Source of the DNA: Corynebacterium sp. HMSC036D02
GTDB taxonomy: Bacteria > Actinomycetota > Actinomycetes > Mycobacteriales > Mycobacteriaceae
DNA: 64,000 nt
Direction: 5' to 3'
NCBI RefSeq assembly: GCF_001836165.1
Contig: NZ_KV827693.1
Coordinates: forward strand, 1 to 64,000
A program made the translations under genes and the position numbers. Numbering within the stretch: the stretch's first letter is position 1; every line of letters starts with the position of its first letter. Under the pieces are notes generated by a model. That model did not search any database. It was not told where the DNA came from and saw only the letters and a program-made list of their open reading frames with translations. Below are positions 15,486 to 24,834 of the stretch, piece after piece.

Positions 15486-16456
15486 CTGCCGAAGGGAAGC
15501 TCGGCGGCCAGGGCGGCGAGCGCCTCGGGGGTGGATACCTCGTGCGGCAGCCAAGGCAAGGTGTGTACCGGCTGGCCCGGCAGCTTTTCAGCGAGCAGCG
15601 CCAAGGCTGCATCCTCTGAGGAGCGGCGCTGTTGAAGAAACTCTTCCGTGCTTTCCGGAGTGCGGCGGTTGACCAGCAGTCCACCGCAGTGCACGCCATG
15701 GGAACTCAGTTCCGCGAAGAACTCGGAGGTTTCCAACACCGGGGTGCGATCCGCGGTGAGGACGAGGAAGAAGGACGTGGTGGCTTCGTCGGAAAGCACG
15801 GAGCGCAAACGCTCGAAGCGGCGGCGGCGCTTGAGCAACGTGGAGCGGATCTCCTGGTTACGGCGGTCCACCGGGTCCTGCGAGCTGGCGGATACGGCCT
15901 TCTCCGCCGAGGTCATGCCGCGCACCACCGCGCCGAACTTATCGGATTTCTCGCGCCGCGCCAGCAGTCCATCGGTATACGCGGCCATGATCTCCGGCAG
16001 TGCCATGAGCCGCGAGGTGTGGCCGGAGGGCGCGGTATCGAAGATGATGTGCTCAAACTCCCCACCAGCCTGCTGCTCTTCGACGAGCTGCGCGATGCGC
16101 TCCAACATCGCTGCCTCGTGCGTGCCAGGCGAGTGCCGGGCCAGGTCCACGTGCCGGCCGACCTCGCGGTGGAGGCGCTCCGGCATGAAACGACGCATCT
16201 GCTTGGCGACGCCCTCCAGGTGCTCCTCCGTTGCCCGCGCCGGGTCGATCTCGATGACGCTTAAGTGGGGGCGGATGGTTGTCGGGACGTCGCCAAGCGC
16301 GGTGCCAAAGATATGCCCCAGGTTGTGCGCCGGGTCCGTGGATACCAGCAGCACGCGCTTGCCTTCCTGGGCCAGGCGCAGGGCGGTGGCGGTGGCCAGC
16401 GTGGTCTTACCCACCCCGCCCTTGCCGCCAAAGAACATGATGGGGGCTAGCAACAT
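15482..16456 (-). CDS. ArsA/Get3-family (TRC40-like) ATPase
   Basis: 324-aa P-loop ATPase of the deviant-Walker group: 'MFFGGKGGVGKTTLATATAL' holds KGGVGKTT with the signature Lys, 'LVSTDPAHNLGHIFG' is switch I and 'HIIFDTAPSGHTSRLMALPE' switch II. Relatives energise arsenite export or guide tail-anchored proteins. No arsenic genes are near. Its ATG overlaps the end of the Cys-Cys-tail gene by 10 bp, and that gene overlaps cstA, so the three form one operon. This suggests a role in assembly or energising of the CstA-type transporter rather than arsenic resistance (inference). Confidence 0.85.
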   Translation of the reverse strand: MLLAPIMFFGGKGGVGKTTLATATALRLAQEGKRVLLVSTDPAHNLGHIFGTALGDVPTTIRPHLSVIEIDPARATEEHLEGVAKQMRRFMPERLHREVGRHVDLARHSPGTHEAAMLERIAQLVEEQQAGGEFEHIIFDTAPSGHTSRLMALPEIMAAYTDGLLARREKSDKFGAVVRGMTSAEKAVSASSQDPVDRRNQEIRSTLLKRRRRFERLRSVLSDEATTSFFLVLTADRTPVLETSEFFAELSSHGVHCGGLLVNRRTPESTEEFLQQRRSSEDAALALLAEKLPGQPVHTLPWLPHEVSTPEALAALAAELPFGS

Positions 16457-16704
16457 GAGATTCCGTTCAACGGTGAGCGCTCCATGCCCATGCGCGTGTG
16501 CCAGGCATGGAAGTCTTCATACATCAGCGGCAGCAATTCCAGGGTGTAGTAGCTGGCCGGATTCGGCAGGCCGAGGGCTTCCGAGAGGACCAACAACATG
16601 AAGAGATCGTCTTCCTCCTGCTGCGCTTTGGCAAAGGAACGCCGATAAGGCGCGGAGTAGAACTCGTCCAGACCGCGCCCAAAAGCCTTCAGTTTATCGA
16701 GCAT
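16447..16704 (-). CDS. cory-CC-star protein, small partner between cstA and the ArsA-like ATPase
   Basis: 85 aa, MLDKLKAFGRGLDEFYSAP to the C-terminus ISCC, so the last two residues are Cys-Cys. Soluble and helical, with no signal peptide. It sits where CstA-family transporters usually have the short YbdD/YjiX protein, and E. coli YbdD and YjiX also end in Cys-Cys, as far as I recall; the remaining sequence is different and longer ('YEDFHAWHTRM' is reminiscent of their 'YEEFFRERQ'). Starts inside the end of cstA (11-bp overlap) and overlaps the ATPase start. The CC end could bind a metal or form a regulatory thiol. Confidence 0.8.
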   Translation of the reverse strand: MLDKLKAFGRGLDEFYSAPYRRSFAKAQQEEDDLFMLLVLSEALGLPNPASYYTLELLPLMYEDFHAWHTRMGMERSPLNGISCC

Positions 16705-18400
16705 CGACCGGCAGGGGAGGCTCGATGTCTTCGTCCTTCCACACCACCTGCGGGGCCGTGCGCGCACGGGAAATGGCGGTGATAGCCTCGGCGATGACCC
16801 AGATGGCGGCGACGATGATGACGGCATCGATAACTAGCAGGAGCCAGTTTCCGGCCTGGAACAGCGTCTTGAGCTGTAGCACCGCTGCCCACAGGGACAT
16901 GGCGGTAACGAAAACCAGCGGGAGCAGCACTGGCCACGTTGGGCGGCGCAGCTGGGTCAGGATGACCACGATGATGGACAGCGTGAGGCCGGCCATGAGC
17001 TGGTTCGTGGTGCCGAAGAGCGGCCAGATGAGCATGCCGCCGGAGCCGTCAACACCGGTGGAGAAGGTCAGGCCCAAAGCGCAGGCGACGGCGATGATGG
17101 TGGCCACCAGGCCGCTGAGCTTGATGTCCATGAGCTCGGCAGCCTCCGAGACCACCATGCGCTGCAGGCGCACGCCGGAGTCCATCGTCGTCGCGGCAAA
17201 GAGAACGGCCATGGTGGCCAGGATGGTGGCGGAGAGCGAAGTAGGGATGCCCAGGCCTTCGTTCATGAGGGCACCGCCGCCCTGCACGAAGGCCTCGACG
17301 CCTCCGGCATTCCATTCGTTGTAGACGGCTTCCCAATCGGCGGCGGTCTTGAAACCAGATGTGGTGGCCACGATGGTGCCGAGTGCGAGGAGTCCCTCGC
17401 CCACGGCGCCGAAGTAGCCGACGAAGCGGGCGTCGGTTTCCTTATCCAGCTGCTTGGAAGAGGTACCGGAGCTCACCACGCCGTGGAATCCAGAGACGGC
17501 GCCGCAGGCGATGGTGACGAAGAGGAGCGGGAAGATGCCTGGCGTGCTGTCCGGGACGTGATCCGACACGGTCGGAGCGACAACCTCGGGGCGGGTGACG
17601 AGGAAAGAGCCGTAGAGGATGATGAGGCCGACGAAGAGCTGCAGGCCGTTGATGTAGTCACGCGGCTGCAACAGGACCCACACCGGGAGCAAGGAGGCGA
17701 TGAAGGCGTAGACGAAGAGCAGGATGATCCACACGCCGCGGTCCGGGATGCCCAGGACGGTTTCCGGGAGGGCCAGCGGGACGCGGTCACCGATGATCAT
17801 CAGCGCGTAGAGCGCGGCGACCCCCACGATGGAGACGATGGTCAGGTTCCAGCGGAAACGGTAGATGGCCTGGCCGATGAGCAGGGCGACGAGGATGGCA
17901 CCCCAGGTGGGGATGACGGCGGTGGGCGTCGAAATCAGCAGGTTGGAGATGACCACGGCGAAGGCCGCGTTAACCATGAGCAGCAGCAAGAAGATCACGA
18001 CGAGGAAGAGCGCGCGCCCGCGGGCGCCGATATAGCGTCCAGAGAGCGTGCCGATGGACTGCCCGCGGTGGCGCTGGGAAGCCCACAGCGCACCCAAGTC
18101 ATGCATTCCGGCGAAGAAGACCGTGCCGAGTGTGACCCAGAGGAAGGCTGGCAGCCAGCCCCAAATCACGGCGACGGCGGGGCCGATGATGGGAGCCGCG
18201 CCCGCAACCGAGGTGAAGTGGTGGCCCCACAGCACGTATTTGTTAGTGGGGACGTAGTCGACGCCGTCCTCCATGGTGTGGGAGGGCGTGGAAAAGCCCT
18301 CGGAGAGTTGGTACACCTTCGATGCGAGGAAGCGCGAGTACAACAAGTACCCCGCCAACATCATGGCGAGTCCGATAAACACGAGAAGTAGTGAGTTCAC
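16694..18400 (-). CDS. cstA: CstA-family carbon starvation protein / pyruvate-peptide transporter
   Basis: 568-aa polytopic transporter with about 15-16 helices. Family segments: 'LYSRFLASKVYQLSEGFSTP', 'GHHFTSVAGAAPIIGPAVAV' and 'GAVSGFHGVVSSGTSSKQLD'. CstA proteins import pyruvate (BtsT, CstA of E. coli) and possibly peptides under carbon limitation. This one is the short, corynebacterial type. First gene of the operon with the Cys-Cys-tail protein and the ArsA-like ATPase. A 300-bp region upstream separates it from sodA. Start ATG 18400 (MNSLLLVFIGLAM). Confidence 0.92.
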   Translation of the reverse strand: MNSLLLVFIGLAMMLAGYLLYSRFLASKVYQLSEGFSTPSHTMEDGVDYVPTNKYVLWGHHFTSVAGAAPIIGPAVAVIWGWLPAFLWVTLGTVFFAGMHDLGALWASQRHRGQSIGTLSGRYIGARGRALFLVVIFLLLLMVNAAFAVVISNLLISTPTAVIPTWGAILVALLIGQAIYRFRWNLTIVSIVGVAALYALMIIGDRVPLALPETVLGIPDRGVWIILLFVYAFIASLLPVWVLLQPRDYINGLQLFVGLIILYGSFLVTRPEVVAPTVSDHVPDSTPGIFPLLFVTIACGAVSGFHGVVSSGTSSKQLDKETDARFVGYFGAVGEGLLALGTIVATTSGFKTAADWEAVYNEWNAGGVEAFVQGGGALMNEGLGIPTSLSATILATMAVLFAATTMDSGVRLQRMVVSEAAELMDIKLSGLVATIIAVACALGLTFSTGVDGSGGMLIWPLFGTTNQLMAGLTLSIIVVILTQLRRPTWPVLLPLVFVTAMSLWAAVLQLKTLFQAGNWLLLVIDAVIIVAAIWVIAEAITAISRARTAPQVVWKDEDIEPPLPVDAR

Positions 18401-18702
18401 AAAACCACCTGAAGAGAGTCAATTGAGATGGCGCATCAGCGTTGACTCCTCAGCAAGAAAATCAAGCCTGTAATACGCATCCCTGCGTGCAGGTGGTGTG
18501 AATTATGCCATAGCTATTTTCTGAAGGTGGGTTTAATTTCTAAATCTCTATAGGGAAAGTTGGGGCGGGTGGGGCAGAAGGGGTGTAGGTCATCACCGCC
18601 CACGGTCTGCAGACGGTGATGAAAACGCGAAACCGCGCCGAGCCTCAATGAAGAGAACTCAGCGCGGTCGAAGCTACATGGCCTTAAAGGAGGCCACAGT
18701 GC
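18401..18702. other. Intergenic region between cstA and sodA with hairpins
   Basis: No gene. The part near cstA (18401-18560) is its leader/promoter region and is AT-richer. Downstream of sodA (read on the minus strand) are three stems: GGCCT/AGGCC at 18680-18695, CCGCGC/GCGCGG at 18633-18667, and a perfect 9-bp TCATCACCG/CGGTGATGA at 18590-18622. They probably end the sodA transcript; none has a strong T-tract. Confidence 0.5.
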
Positions 18703-19305
18703 TTACTTGGTGGCAGCAGCGTAACGCTCAGCAACGTCATCCCAGTTGAAGACGTTCCAGACAGCCTTGACGTAATCAGCCTTCACGTTCTTGTACTGGA
18801 GGTAGAAGGCGTGCTCCCACATGTCCAGCATCAGCAGCGGGGTGAAGTTCACAGAAATGTTGCCCTGCTGATCGGTCAGCTGCTCAATAATTAGGCGGCC
18901 AGCAACGTGGTCGTAGCCCAGAACTGCCCAACCGGAGCCCTGCAGGCCGGTAGCAACGGCGGAGAAGTGAGCCTTGAACTTCTCGAAGGAACCGAAGTCG
19001 CGGTTAATAGCCTCAGCCAGCTCGCCGGTGGGCTCGCCGCCGCCGTTCGGGGAGAGGTTCTTCCAGAAGATGGAATGGTTGGTGTGGCCACCCAGGTTGA
19101 AAGCAAGGTTCTTGGACAGTGCGCGGATAGCGTCAGCGTTAGCCTCGCCGTTGCGCTGCTCCTCCAGGGCCTCGAGCGCAGCGTTAGCGCCAGCAACGTA
19201 GCCAGCGTGGTGCTTGGAGTGGTGCAGCTCCATGATCTCAGCGGAGATGTGCGGCTCCAGAGCGTCGTATGCGTAGTCGAGTTCCGGAAGTTCGTAAACA
19301 GCCAT
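18703..19305 (-). CDS. sodA: Superoxide dismutase (Mn/Fe type)
   Basis: 200 aa, converts superoxide to oxygen and peroxide. Metal ligands are visible: His in '[12 protein letters not shown]', His in '[13 protein letters not shown]', and Asp and His in '[17 protein letters not shown]'. The sequence is of the cytosolic Mn-type seen in corynebacteria. Start is ATG 19305 ([11 protein letters not shown]) with AAAGGATGA upstream; the longer upstream frame runs into msrA. Divergent from msrA, sharing a 163-bp promoter region, which suggests joint use in oxidative stress. Confidence 0.97.
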   Translation of the reverse strand: MAVYELPELDYAYDALEPHISAEIMELHHSKHHAGYVAGANAALEALEEQRNGEANADAIRALSKNLAFNLGGHTNHSIFWKNLSPNGGGEPTGELAEAINRDFGSFEKFKAHFSAVATGLQGSGWAVLGYDHVAGRLIIEQLTDQQGNISVNFTPLLMLDMWEHAFYLQYKNVKADYVKAVWNVFNWDDVAERYAAATK

Positions 19306-19468
19306 TTGTGTCATCCTTTCTTTGGGGTACGAGGCCCCATGGTAGGGCGCGGATGAGGATTTGGCCACAATATTTTTTCTATGGGAGAGGCCCTGAACAA
19401 AAACCTGGATTGTGGGCAGCGCAGCGGAGTATAAGGGGAGGGCAAGACTAAGCGAAGGAGAACCCAGC

Positions 19469-20119
19469 ATGTTTCTTTTCACACCAGAACCCAAGCTGGT
19501 GGCGGCGGAGGACGCCCTTCCCGGGCGCGCCGAGCCCGTCCTGGACAACCCACAGCCCCACGCGGTGCTAGGCACTCCGATTACCGGCCCGTGGAAAGAG
19601 GGACAAAAATCCCTCATCATCGCTATCGGCTGTTTCTGGGGCGCGGAGAAGATGTTCTGGGAAACTGAGGGCGTGGAGTCCACGTCCGTGGGCTATGCGG
19701 GAGGTACCACCCCTAACCCGACGTACTACGAGGTGTGCCGTGGGCTGACCAACCACGCGGAGGCGGTGCAGATTACCTATGATCCGCAGCGCGTGAGCCT
19801 GCGCGACCTTGTGGTCAAGGCCTTGGAAGCTCACGATCCGACTCAAGGATTCCGCCAGGGCAACGACGTGGGTACGCAGTACCGCTCGGCCTTTTATCCA
19901 GAGACTGAGGAGGAACGCGAGGTGATCCAGCAGCTTGTGGATTCCTACGCAGGCAAGCTTGCCGACGCCGGCTTCGGCGCCACCACCACCGAAGTCACCC
20001 TCCTCAGCGAGACGGACTCGGGGGAGTATTACCTGGCCGAGGACGAGCACCAGCAGTACCTGCACAAGGTGCCCAACGGTTACTGCCCGCACCACAGCAC
20101 CGGCGTCAAGTGTGGCTAG
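19469..20119 (+). CDS. msrA: Peptide methionine-S-sulfoxide reductase MsrA
   Basis: 216 aa. Repairs oxidised methionine. The catalytic Cys is in '[20 protein letters not shown]'; '[20 protein letters not shown]' and 'THAEA'-type segment ([12 protein letters not shown]) follow; the resolving Cys pair lies in the C-terminal '[12 protein letters not shown]'. Start ATG 19469 ([10 protein letters not shown]) has GAAGGAGA 7 nt upstream; the longer frame to 19412 lacks a ribosome binding site. Divergent from sodA. Confidence 0.95.
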   Translation: MFLFTPEPKLVAAEDALPGRAEPVLDNPQPHAVLGTPITGPWKEGQKSLIIAIGCFWGAEKMFWETEGVESTSVGYAGGTTPNPTYYEVCRGLTNHAEAVQITYDPQRVSLRDLVVKALEAHDPTQGFRQGNDVGTQYRSAFYPETEEEREVIQQLVDSYAGKLADAGFGATTTEVTLLSETDSGEYYLAEDEHQQYLHKVPNGYCPHHSTGVKCG

Positions 20120-20143
20120 CGCAGTGAGCGCACGTGCGTGCGG

Positions 20144-21985
20144 CTAGAGCTGTTTGCGTACGTGCGTGCGGAAGTCAGAAGGTTTATTGAGCTGGTCGCG
20201 CTCCACAAAATCCCGCATGCGCTCAGCTAGCTCCGGAGTGAGCTGGGTGCGCGTTTGGGATCCGAGGACGGAATCCCAGTACCAGAAGGTTTCCTCGAAG
20301 TAGTTATGCCCGTGGCCGCCCGGCACGTTGAGCGAGTTGATCTGGTCCAGTGCTACCTGCCAGAAAGTGATGAACGGGTGCCAGCGCAGGTTTTTAAAGG
20401 TATCTGCGTACAAGGTCTGCGGGGTCGGCTCGTGGATCCAGTTGGGGCGAGCATAAATGAGCTTGCTATCCCACCACACGATGGCATCGGAGGCGTGCTG
20501 TCCTATCGCCACGCGCGGGCGCTCCCAGGGACCGTAGGGTTCGCCGAAAGCATCGTGTTCCATGTGGGCGGGGACAGCGGCGAAGCGGAGGTGCCGGCCG
20601 CCGTCGACAAGCGGCAAGCGCTCCAAGGAGCCGCGTTCACGGTGCAGGCGCCGCATGAAACTGGTCATCCGGGGCGGCCCAGTGAAAACCGCACCATCGC
20701 ACGCCGCCAGCAACTCTTCGACCGTCTCGTAGTTTTCCACGATGGCATAGCAGCCCAGGGATTCGCCGCTTAAGTACAGCTTGGGGCGATTGTCCTCGGG
20801 CAAGAGCTCGAGGCGGGCGTGAACGGCGGCAATGAGCTCGCGCGCAAAAGTGCGGGAGAGGTTCTTATCCACCAGGTAAGAAAACATGGAGGGCAGGTAG
20901 TCGAATTGCAAGGCCACGGTGGCGCAGTTGCCGCGCGTGAGGAATTCATAGCCACTGACCGAATAATTATTGATCCAGCCTGAGCCGGAGGGCATCTGCA
21001 GCACGATGGTGTCGCGGTGGAAGGCCCCCGTGCGGTCCATCTCCGCCACCGCGTGGCGGGCAGCGGCGTGCGGACCGCGGCCGCGGATGAGGCCGATGTA
21101 AATGCGTATTGGTTCGCGTGCTCGGTCAAAGTGCATGACCTCTTTGATGTCCTGGGCGCGGGGGCCGCGGTCGAGAAAAACCCGGCCTTGAGAGCCGACA
21201 GCCGTCCACTGCTCGTGGGACCATGGACTGCCAGAGCGCTCCGGCTCCCAGGGCATGACGGAGCCCGGATAGACGAGCTTGTTGAGGGCAAGGCCCTGGA
21301 TAGTGGCCTTGCGGAGCAGCCGGCGCCAGACCATGCGGTCGCTGGCCACAGCCGCGGCGAAGCCCACCGCGCCGCCGGCTAGGGGCCAGGCAATCCACCG
21401 GGGCAGCCAGCGCTGGACCTGGAGGGAAAGCTGGGTGACGGTGAGCTGGGCTGCCTCCCCCACGATGAGCAAAGCGCCGTAGCCGGCGGTGCCCGCCACC
21501 ATGCCTAGTGCGGCGGATTGCGGGCCGCGGTCATTGAGCTTGCCCACGAGGCGGGCCTGCTCCGTTTGGTTGCGCAGGGAGCGTATGCCCGCGATGAAGG
21601 TTCCGAGCCCCAGTAGGTAGTAGGAAAAGCGCCGAGTGGTAGGGCCGACGCGGTCCTGGGGGCGCCGGCCAGCGTGGTGTAGCGCGCGCTTGGCCGCGAA
21701 AGCCGCGGTGGTGGCGGCGAGGTGTCCCGCGCCTTGGCCGATGGCCACGTTGGCAGCGGTAACCCACCACGGGCGTGGCAAGAGCGACGGGGAGACAGCT
21801 GCCCAGGTCGCGACTTCGGCGCCGAAGAGCCCGGGCCACATATTTTGGGGCAGGCGCCGCCTGCCGGTCATGCGCATGCCGGGGGTGAGATCGCTGATGA
21901 GCTCCAGCGAAAAGATGGCAGCCTGAAGTCCCGTGCGGGCGGTCCTGAGGGCGATGCGGCGCGCAAGTTGACGCATGCTGGCCAT
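20144..21985 (-). CDS. Membrane-anchored alpha/beta-hydrolase family protein (PF10081-like)
   Basis: About 613 aa. The N-terminal half carries several hydrophobic segments ('LFGAEVATWAAVSPSLLPRP', 'SYYLLGLGTFIAGI', 'MVAGTAGYGALLIVGEA', 'WIAWPLAGGAVGFAAAVAS'); the C-terminal half is a hydrolase domain whose nucleophile elbow is 'LYLSGESLGCYAIV' (GESLG). It matches the actinobacterial two-domain Abhydrolase_9 family, probably an envelope lipid esterase or thioesterase. The start is uncertain: ATG at 21985 (MASMRQLARR), ATG 21976, or GTG 22021. Convergent with msrA. Confidence 0.82.
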   Translation of the reverse strand: MASMRQLARRIALRTARTGLQAAIFSLELISDLTPGMRMTGRRRLPQNMWPGLFGAEVATWAAVSPSLLPRPWWVTAANVAIGQGAGHLAATTAAFAAKRALHHAGRRPQDRVGPTTRRFSYYLLGLGTFIAGIRSLRNQTEQARLVGKLNDRGPQSAALGMVAGTAGYGALLIVGEAAQLTVTQLSLQVQRWLPRWIAWPLAGGAVGFAAAVASDRMVWRRLLRKATIQGLALNKLVYPGSVMPWEPERSGSPWSHEQWTAVGSQGRVFLDRGPRAQDIKEVMHFDRAREPIRIYIGLIRGRGPHAAARHAVAEMDRTGAFHRDTIVLQMPSGSGWINNYSVSGYEFLTRGNCATVALQFDYLPSMFSYLVDKNLSRTFARELIAAVHARLELLPEDNRPKLYLSGESLGCYAIVENYETVEELLAACDGAVFTGPPRMTSFMRRLHRERGSLERLPLVDGGRHLRFAAVPAHMEHDAFGEPYGPWERPRVAIGQHASDAIVWWDSKLIYARPNWIHEPTPQTLYADTFKNLRWHPFITFWQVALDQINSLNVPGGHGHNYFEETFWYWDSVLGSQTRTQLTPELAERMRDFVERDQLNKPSDFRTHVRKQL

Positions 21986-22125
21986 TGAACCAGCTTTGGG
22001 GCGGACGTGCAGTGATGCCACTAATCAGACCCAATCGGGCGTAAAAATGTGAGATCGGACTACCGAACCTGTGAATTCGGGCGCATAACGAGCAAAACTC
22101 GGACATTAGGGGCACAATAGGAGTC

Positions 22126-23073
22126 ATGGGAAATCATGTTGGAAACAAAGTAGTACTCATCGGCGCTGGCGATGTTGGAGTTGCTTACGCCTACGCTCTG
22201 GTCAACCAGGGCACTGTTGATCACCTGGCCATCATCGACATCGACGAAAAGAAGCTCGAAGGCAACGTCATGGACCTCAACCATGGCGTCGTCTGGGCCC
22301 CGTCCCGCACTCGCGTGACCAAGGGCACCTACGAAGACTGCAAGGACGCCTCCATGGTCGTCATCTGCGCCGGTGCCGCACAGAAGCCCGGCGAGACCCG
22401 CCTGCAGCTCGTGGACAAGAACGTCAAGATCATGAACTCCATCGTGGCGGACGTCATGAAGAATGACTTCGACGGTATCTTCTTGGTCGCCTCCAACCCG
22501 GTGGACCTGCTGACCTACGCAGTGTGGAAGGCCTCCGGCTTCCCGCACGAGCGCGTCATCGGCTCCGGCACCGTCCTGGACTCGGCCCGCTACCGCTACA
22601 TGCTCTCTGAGATGGATGACGTGGCTCCGACCTCCGTCCACGCCTACATCATCGGCGAGCACGGCGATTCCGAGCTGCCGGTTGTCTCCTCCGCCAACAT
22701 CGCAGGTGTCTCCCTGTCCCACCGTTCTGAGAAGGACCCGGGCTACAACGAGCGCATCGAGAAGATCTTCGAGGACACCCGGGACGCCGCCTACCACATC
22801 ATCGACGCTAAGGGCTCCACCTCCTACGGCATCGGCATGGCCCTGGCCCGCATCACCCGCGCGGTCATCCAGAACCAGGCCGTCGCCCTTCCGGTCTCTG
22901 CTTACCTGCAGGGCGAGTACGGCCACGAGGATGTCTTCATCGGCACCCCGGCCATCGTTGACCGCTCCGGCGTTAACCGCGTTATCGAGCTGGCCCTCGA
23001 TGAGCACGAGAAGGAGCGCTTCGAGAACTCCTTCAACACTCTCAACACCATCAAGGAAGAAATCTTCGGCTAG
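22126..23073 (+). CDS. ldh: L-lactate dehydrogenase
   Basis: 315 aa, interconverts pyruvate and L-lactate with NADH. NAD-binding '[20 protein letters not shown]', substrate Arg in '[17 protein letters not shown]', and the catalytic His in '[13 protein letters not shown]' are all present. Start ATG 22126 with AGGAG 4 nt upstream. The phosphodiesterase gene starts at its stop codon (TAGTG, 1-bp overlap), so the two are cotranscribed. Tetrameric cytosolic enzyme in relatives. Confidence 0.97.
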   Translation: MGNHVGNKVVLIGAGDVGVAYAYALVNQGTVDHLAIIDIDEKKLEGNVMDLNHGVVWAPSRTRVTKGTYEDCKDASMVVICAGAAQKPGETRLQLVDKNVKIMNSIVADVMKNDFDGIFLVASNPVDLLTYAVWKASGFPHERVIGSGTVLDSARYRYMLSEMDDVAPTSVHAYIIGEHGDSELPVVSSANIAGVSLSHRSEKDPGYNERIEKIFEDTRDAAYHIIDAKGSTSYGIGMALARITRAVIQNQAVALPVSAYLQGEYGHEDVFIGTPAIVDRSGVNRVIELALDEHEKERFENSFNTLNTIKEEIFG

Positions 23074-23777
23074 TGAAGATTGTCGCCCACAGGGGATACT
23101 CCGGGAAATATCCGGAGCTATCCCCTCTTGCCTTTGAAAAAGCGCTCGAGCTTCCCATTCACGGCATCGAGTGCGATATCCGCCTGAGCAGCGACGGCAA
23201 GGTGGTGGTTCACCACGATCCCACGCTGGACCGGACCACGAATGGCTCAGGTCGAGTGTCTCGCATGACATGGGAGGAGCTGCGCCGCCTCAAGATTGGC
23301 GGCGGCCAGCGCATGCTGATTCTCGACGAACTCCTCGACATGCTCGGGGAAAAGAAGCACCACCTCTACATTGAGACCAAGCATCCCTCGGGGCAGGGCG
23401 ACATCCTCGAAGAACAGATGGTGCTGCGGCTGCGCTACGCCGGGCTTCTCGACGACCCCCGGATCCACATGATTTCCTTTTCCCACCGGGCCATCCGTCG
23501 AATGGCAGCGCTCGCCCCGCACGTCGACCGCATCTATCTGCGTCGCGATTGGGAGCGCCATTTCAATCGCCCAGATATCCTGTTATCGCAGCCCACAGGC
23601 TTAGGTATGTCGCTGTTGCGCGGCAAGCTCCAACCTGGTGCCATCGGCGCGCATGGTCTGCCCACGTACATGTGGACCATCGATAAACCTGAGGACATGA
23701 AGTGGGCATGGGCCAATGGGGTGGATATTCTCGCCACGAACCAACCGGAAGTGGCCCTGCATGCCATTGAGCTGTAA
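23073..23777 (+). CDS. Glycerophosphodiester phosphodiesterase
   Basis: 234 aa; hydrolyses glycerophosphodiesters to glycerol-3-phosphate and alcohol. The active-site start 'KIVAHRGYSGKYPELSPLAF' (HRG) and 'GIECDIRLSSDGKVVVHHDP' (E.D and HD) hold the metal and catalytic residues, and 'YIETKHP' supplies the next metal Glu. No signal peptide, so cytosolic. GTG start overlaps the ldh stop. The reaction product could feed glpD, which is elsewhere in the window. Confidence 0.92.
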   Translation: MKIVAHRGYSGKYPELSPLAFEKALELPIHGIECDIRLSSDGKVVVHHDPTLDRTTNGSGRVSRMTWEELRRLKIGGGQRMLILDELLDMLGEKKHHLYIETKHPSGQGDILEEQMVLRLRYAGLLDDPRIHMISFSHRAIRRMAALAPHVDRIYLRRDWERHFNRPDILLSQPTGLGMSLLRGKLQPGAIGAHGLPTYMWTIDKPEDMKWAWANGVDILATNQPEVALHAIEL

Positions 23778-23785
23778 TGAACAGG

Positions 23786-23791
23786 TAAGTT
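23786..23791 (+). promoter_or_regulatory. -10 hexamer TAAGTT of the DUF5926 gene
   Basis: TAAGTT is followed by 7 nt and ATG 23799; no Shine-Dalgarno. This decides the start against the in-frame codon at 23790. Confidence 0.55.
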
Positions 23792-23798
23792 GTTCAGT

Positions 23799-24728
23799 AT
23801 GGCCAAGAAGAAAAAGAAGAACGAACAGCTGCCGGAGGGCATGTCCCGCCGCCAAGCTAAGCTCGCTGCCCGCGCCGCCGAGCGCGCTGCCCTGGAAAAG
23901 GACCCTCGCCCCTTCGGTGGGCTCGCCGCTGAGGCTAGCCTCGTCGCCCTGCAGGAATTTGTTCCTTCCGCAACGGCGAAGCTGTCCGTCAAGGGCTTTG
24001 ACAAGGATGTCTATGTCGCCACTGTGCTGCCTGGTGCTACCGCGGCGCTCATCCGTGAAGAGGAGTCCGGTGGTGAGGCTTTCGTGGGCCTGCAGGTGCA
24101 GTCCCACACGCACAACCCGGGCCGTGACCTGGCTTTCGCCCTGAACTGGGTGAAGAACAACGCGCCGGGCTCCACCCTGGAATCCACTGCTGCTGATGGC
24201 TCCCAGCCGGAGCTCAAGGAGCTGCTGGAGGAGGACGCCGAGCTGGAGATCAACGTCTACCAGGACTTCGCGTGGTGGATGCCGGAGGGCGCGCAAGTTC
24301 CTCCGCAGATGGCGCAGGCTCTGCAGCGCGCCAACGATTCCGTCATTGAGTCCTACCAGGTGGGCCAGGAGGCCGAGGGCTTTGTGGGCACCGCCTTCTG
24401 GGCTAACGCCGGTGGCGGCAAGGCGCACATCCGCTGGGTCCGCCCGTGCGATGACGAGAATGCTTTCCTCAACGCCCTCGCGCGCATTGCCGCTCGCGGT
24501 GAGCTCAACCTGGGCGAGAACACCAAGTTCGCCGGTGTCTTCCGCACCCACGGCCTGATCGCCCCGGTCTTTGACCTTGACCCAGAGGTTGCGCACGACT
24601 CCTACGAGGCTGAGCTGTCTCGCGTGAACAAGGCGTTGGAGGAGGAGATTTCCAACGACGCTAACCTCGACGCCGATGAGCGCAAGCAGCTGCAGAACAT
24701 CAAGTCCCGTCAGGTGACGCTGCGCTAA
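23799..24728 (+). CDS. DUF5926 family protein (309 aa)
   Basis: Conserved actinobacterial cytosolic protein of unknown function. It begins with a Lys-rich tail (MAKKKKKNEQLPEGMSRRQA), then a two-part globular region without known catalytic motif ('FDKDVYVATVLPGATAAL', 'DFAWWMPEGAQVPPQMAQAL'). The start is set by the leaderless promoter at 23786. Ends at a strong bidirectional terminator shared with the convergent LCP gene. Confidence 0.82.
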   Translation: MAKKKKKNEQLPEGMSRRQAKLAARAAERAALEKDPRPFGGLAAEASLVALQEFVPSATAKLSVKGFDKDVYVATVLPGATAALIREEESGGEAFVGLQVQSHTHNPGRDLAFALNWVKNNAPGSTLESTAADGSQPELKELLEEDAELEINVYQDFAWWMPEGAQVPPQMAQALQRANDSVIESYQVGQEAEGFVGTAFWANAGGGKAHIRWVRPCDDENAFLNALARIAARGELNLGENTKFAGVFRTHGLIAPVFDLDPEVAHDSYEAELSRVNKALEEEISNDANLDADERKQLQNIKSRQVTLR

Positions 24729-24766
24729 TTCTTCGGTGCCTTCGCCCCCGAGGCGCGGGTACGAAA

Positions 24767-24816
24767 CGATCAAATAAGGCTCCAAAACCACAAGGTTTTG
24801 GAGCCTTATTTGATCG
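24767..24816. terminator. Strong bidirectional terminator
   Basis: Perfect 23-bp arms (CGATCAAATAAGGCTCC... and its complement) with an ACAA loop, AT-rich on both outer sides. Lies between the convergent DUF5926 and LCP genes and serves both. Confidence 0.92.
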
Positions 24817-24834
24817 AAACGACCGGCCGAAGCC

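Noticed and set aside
15482..16456. Arsenite-pump ATPase as part of an arsenic resistance operon
   Set aside because: No arsB, arsR or active arsC is adjacent, and the gene overlaps the cstA operon.
18500..18530. GlxR/cAMP-type site upstream of cstA (TGTGAATTATGCCATA)
   Set aside because: Only the left half-site fits; the right half differs from TCACA at several positions.
20125..20175. Two copies of ACGTGCGTGCGG near the end of the membrane hydrolase gene
   Set aside because: Short repeat pair around a gene end without a stable hairpin or other copies; no function can be argued.
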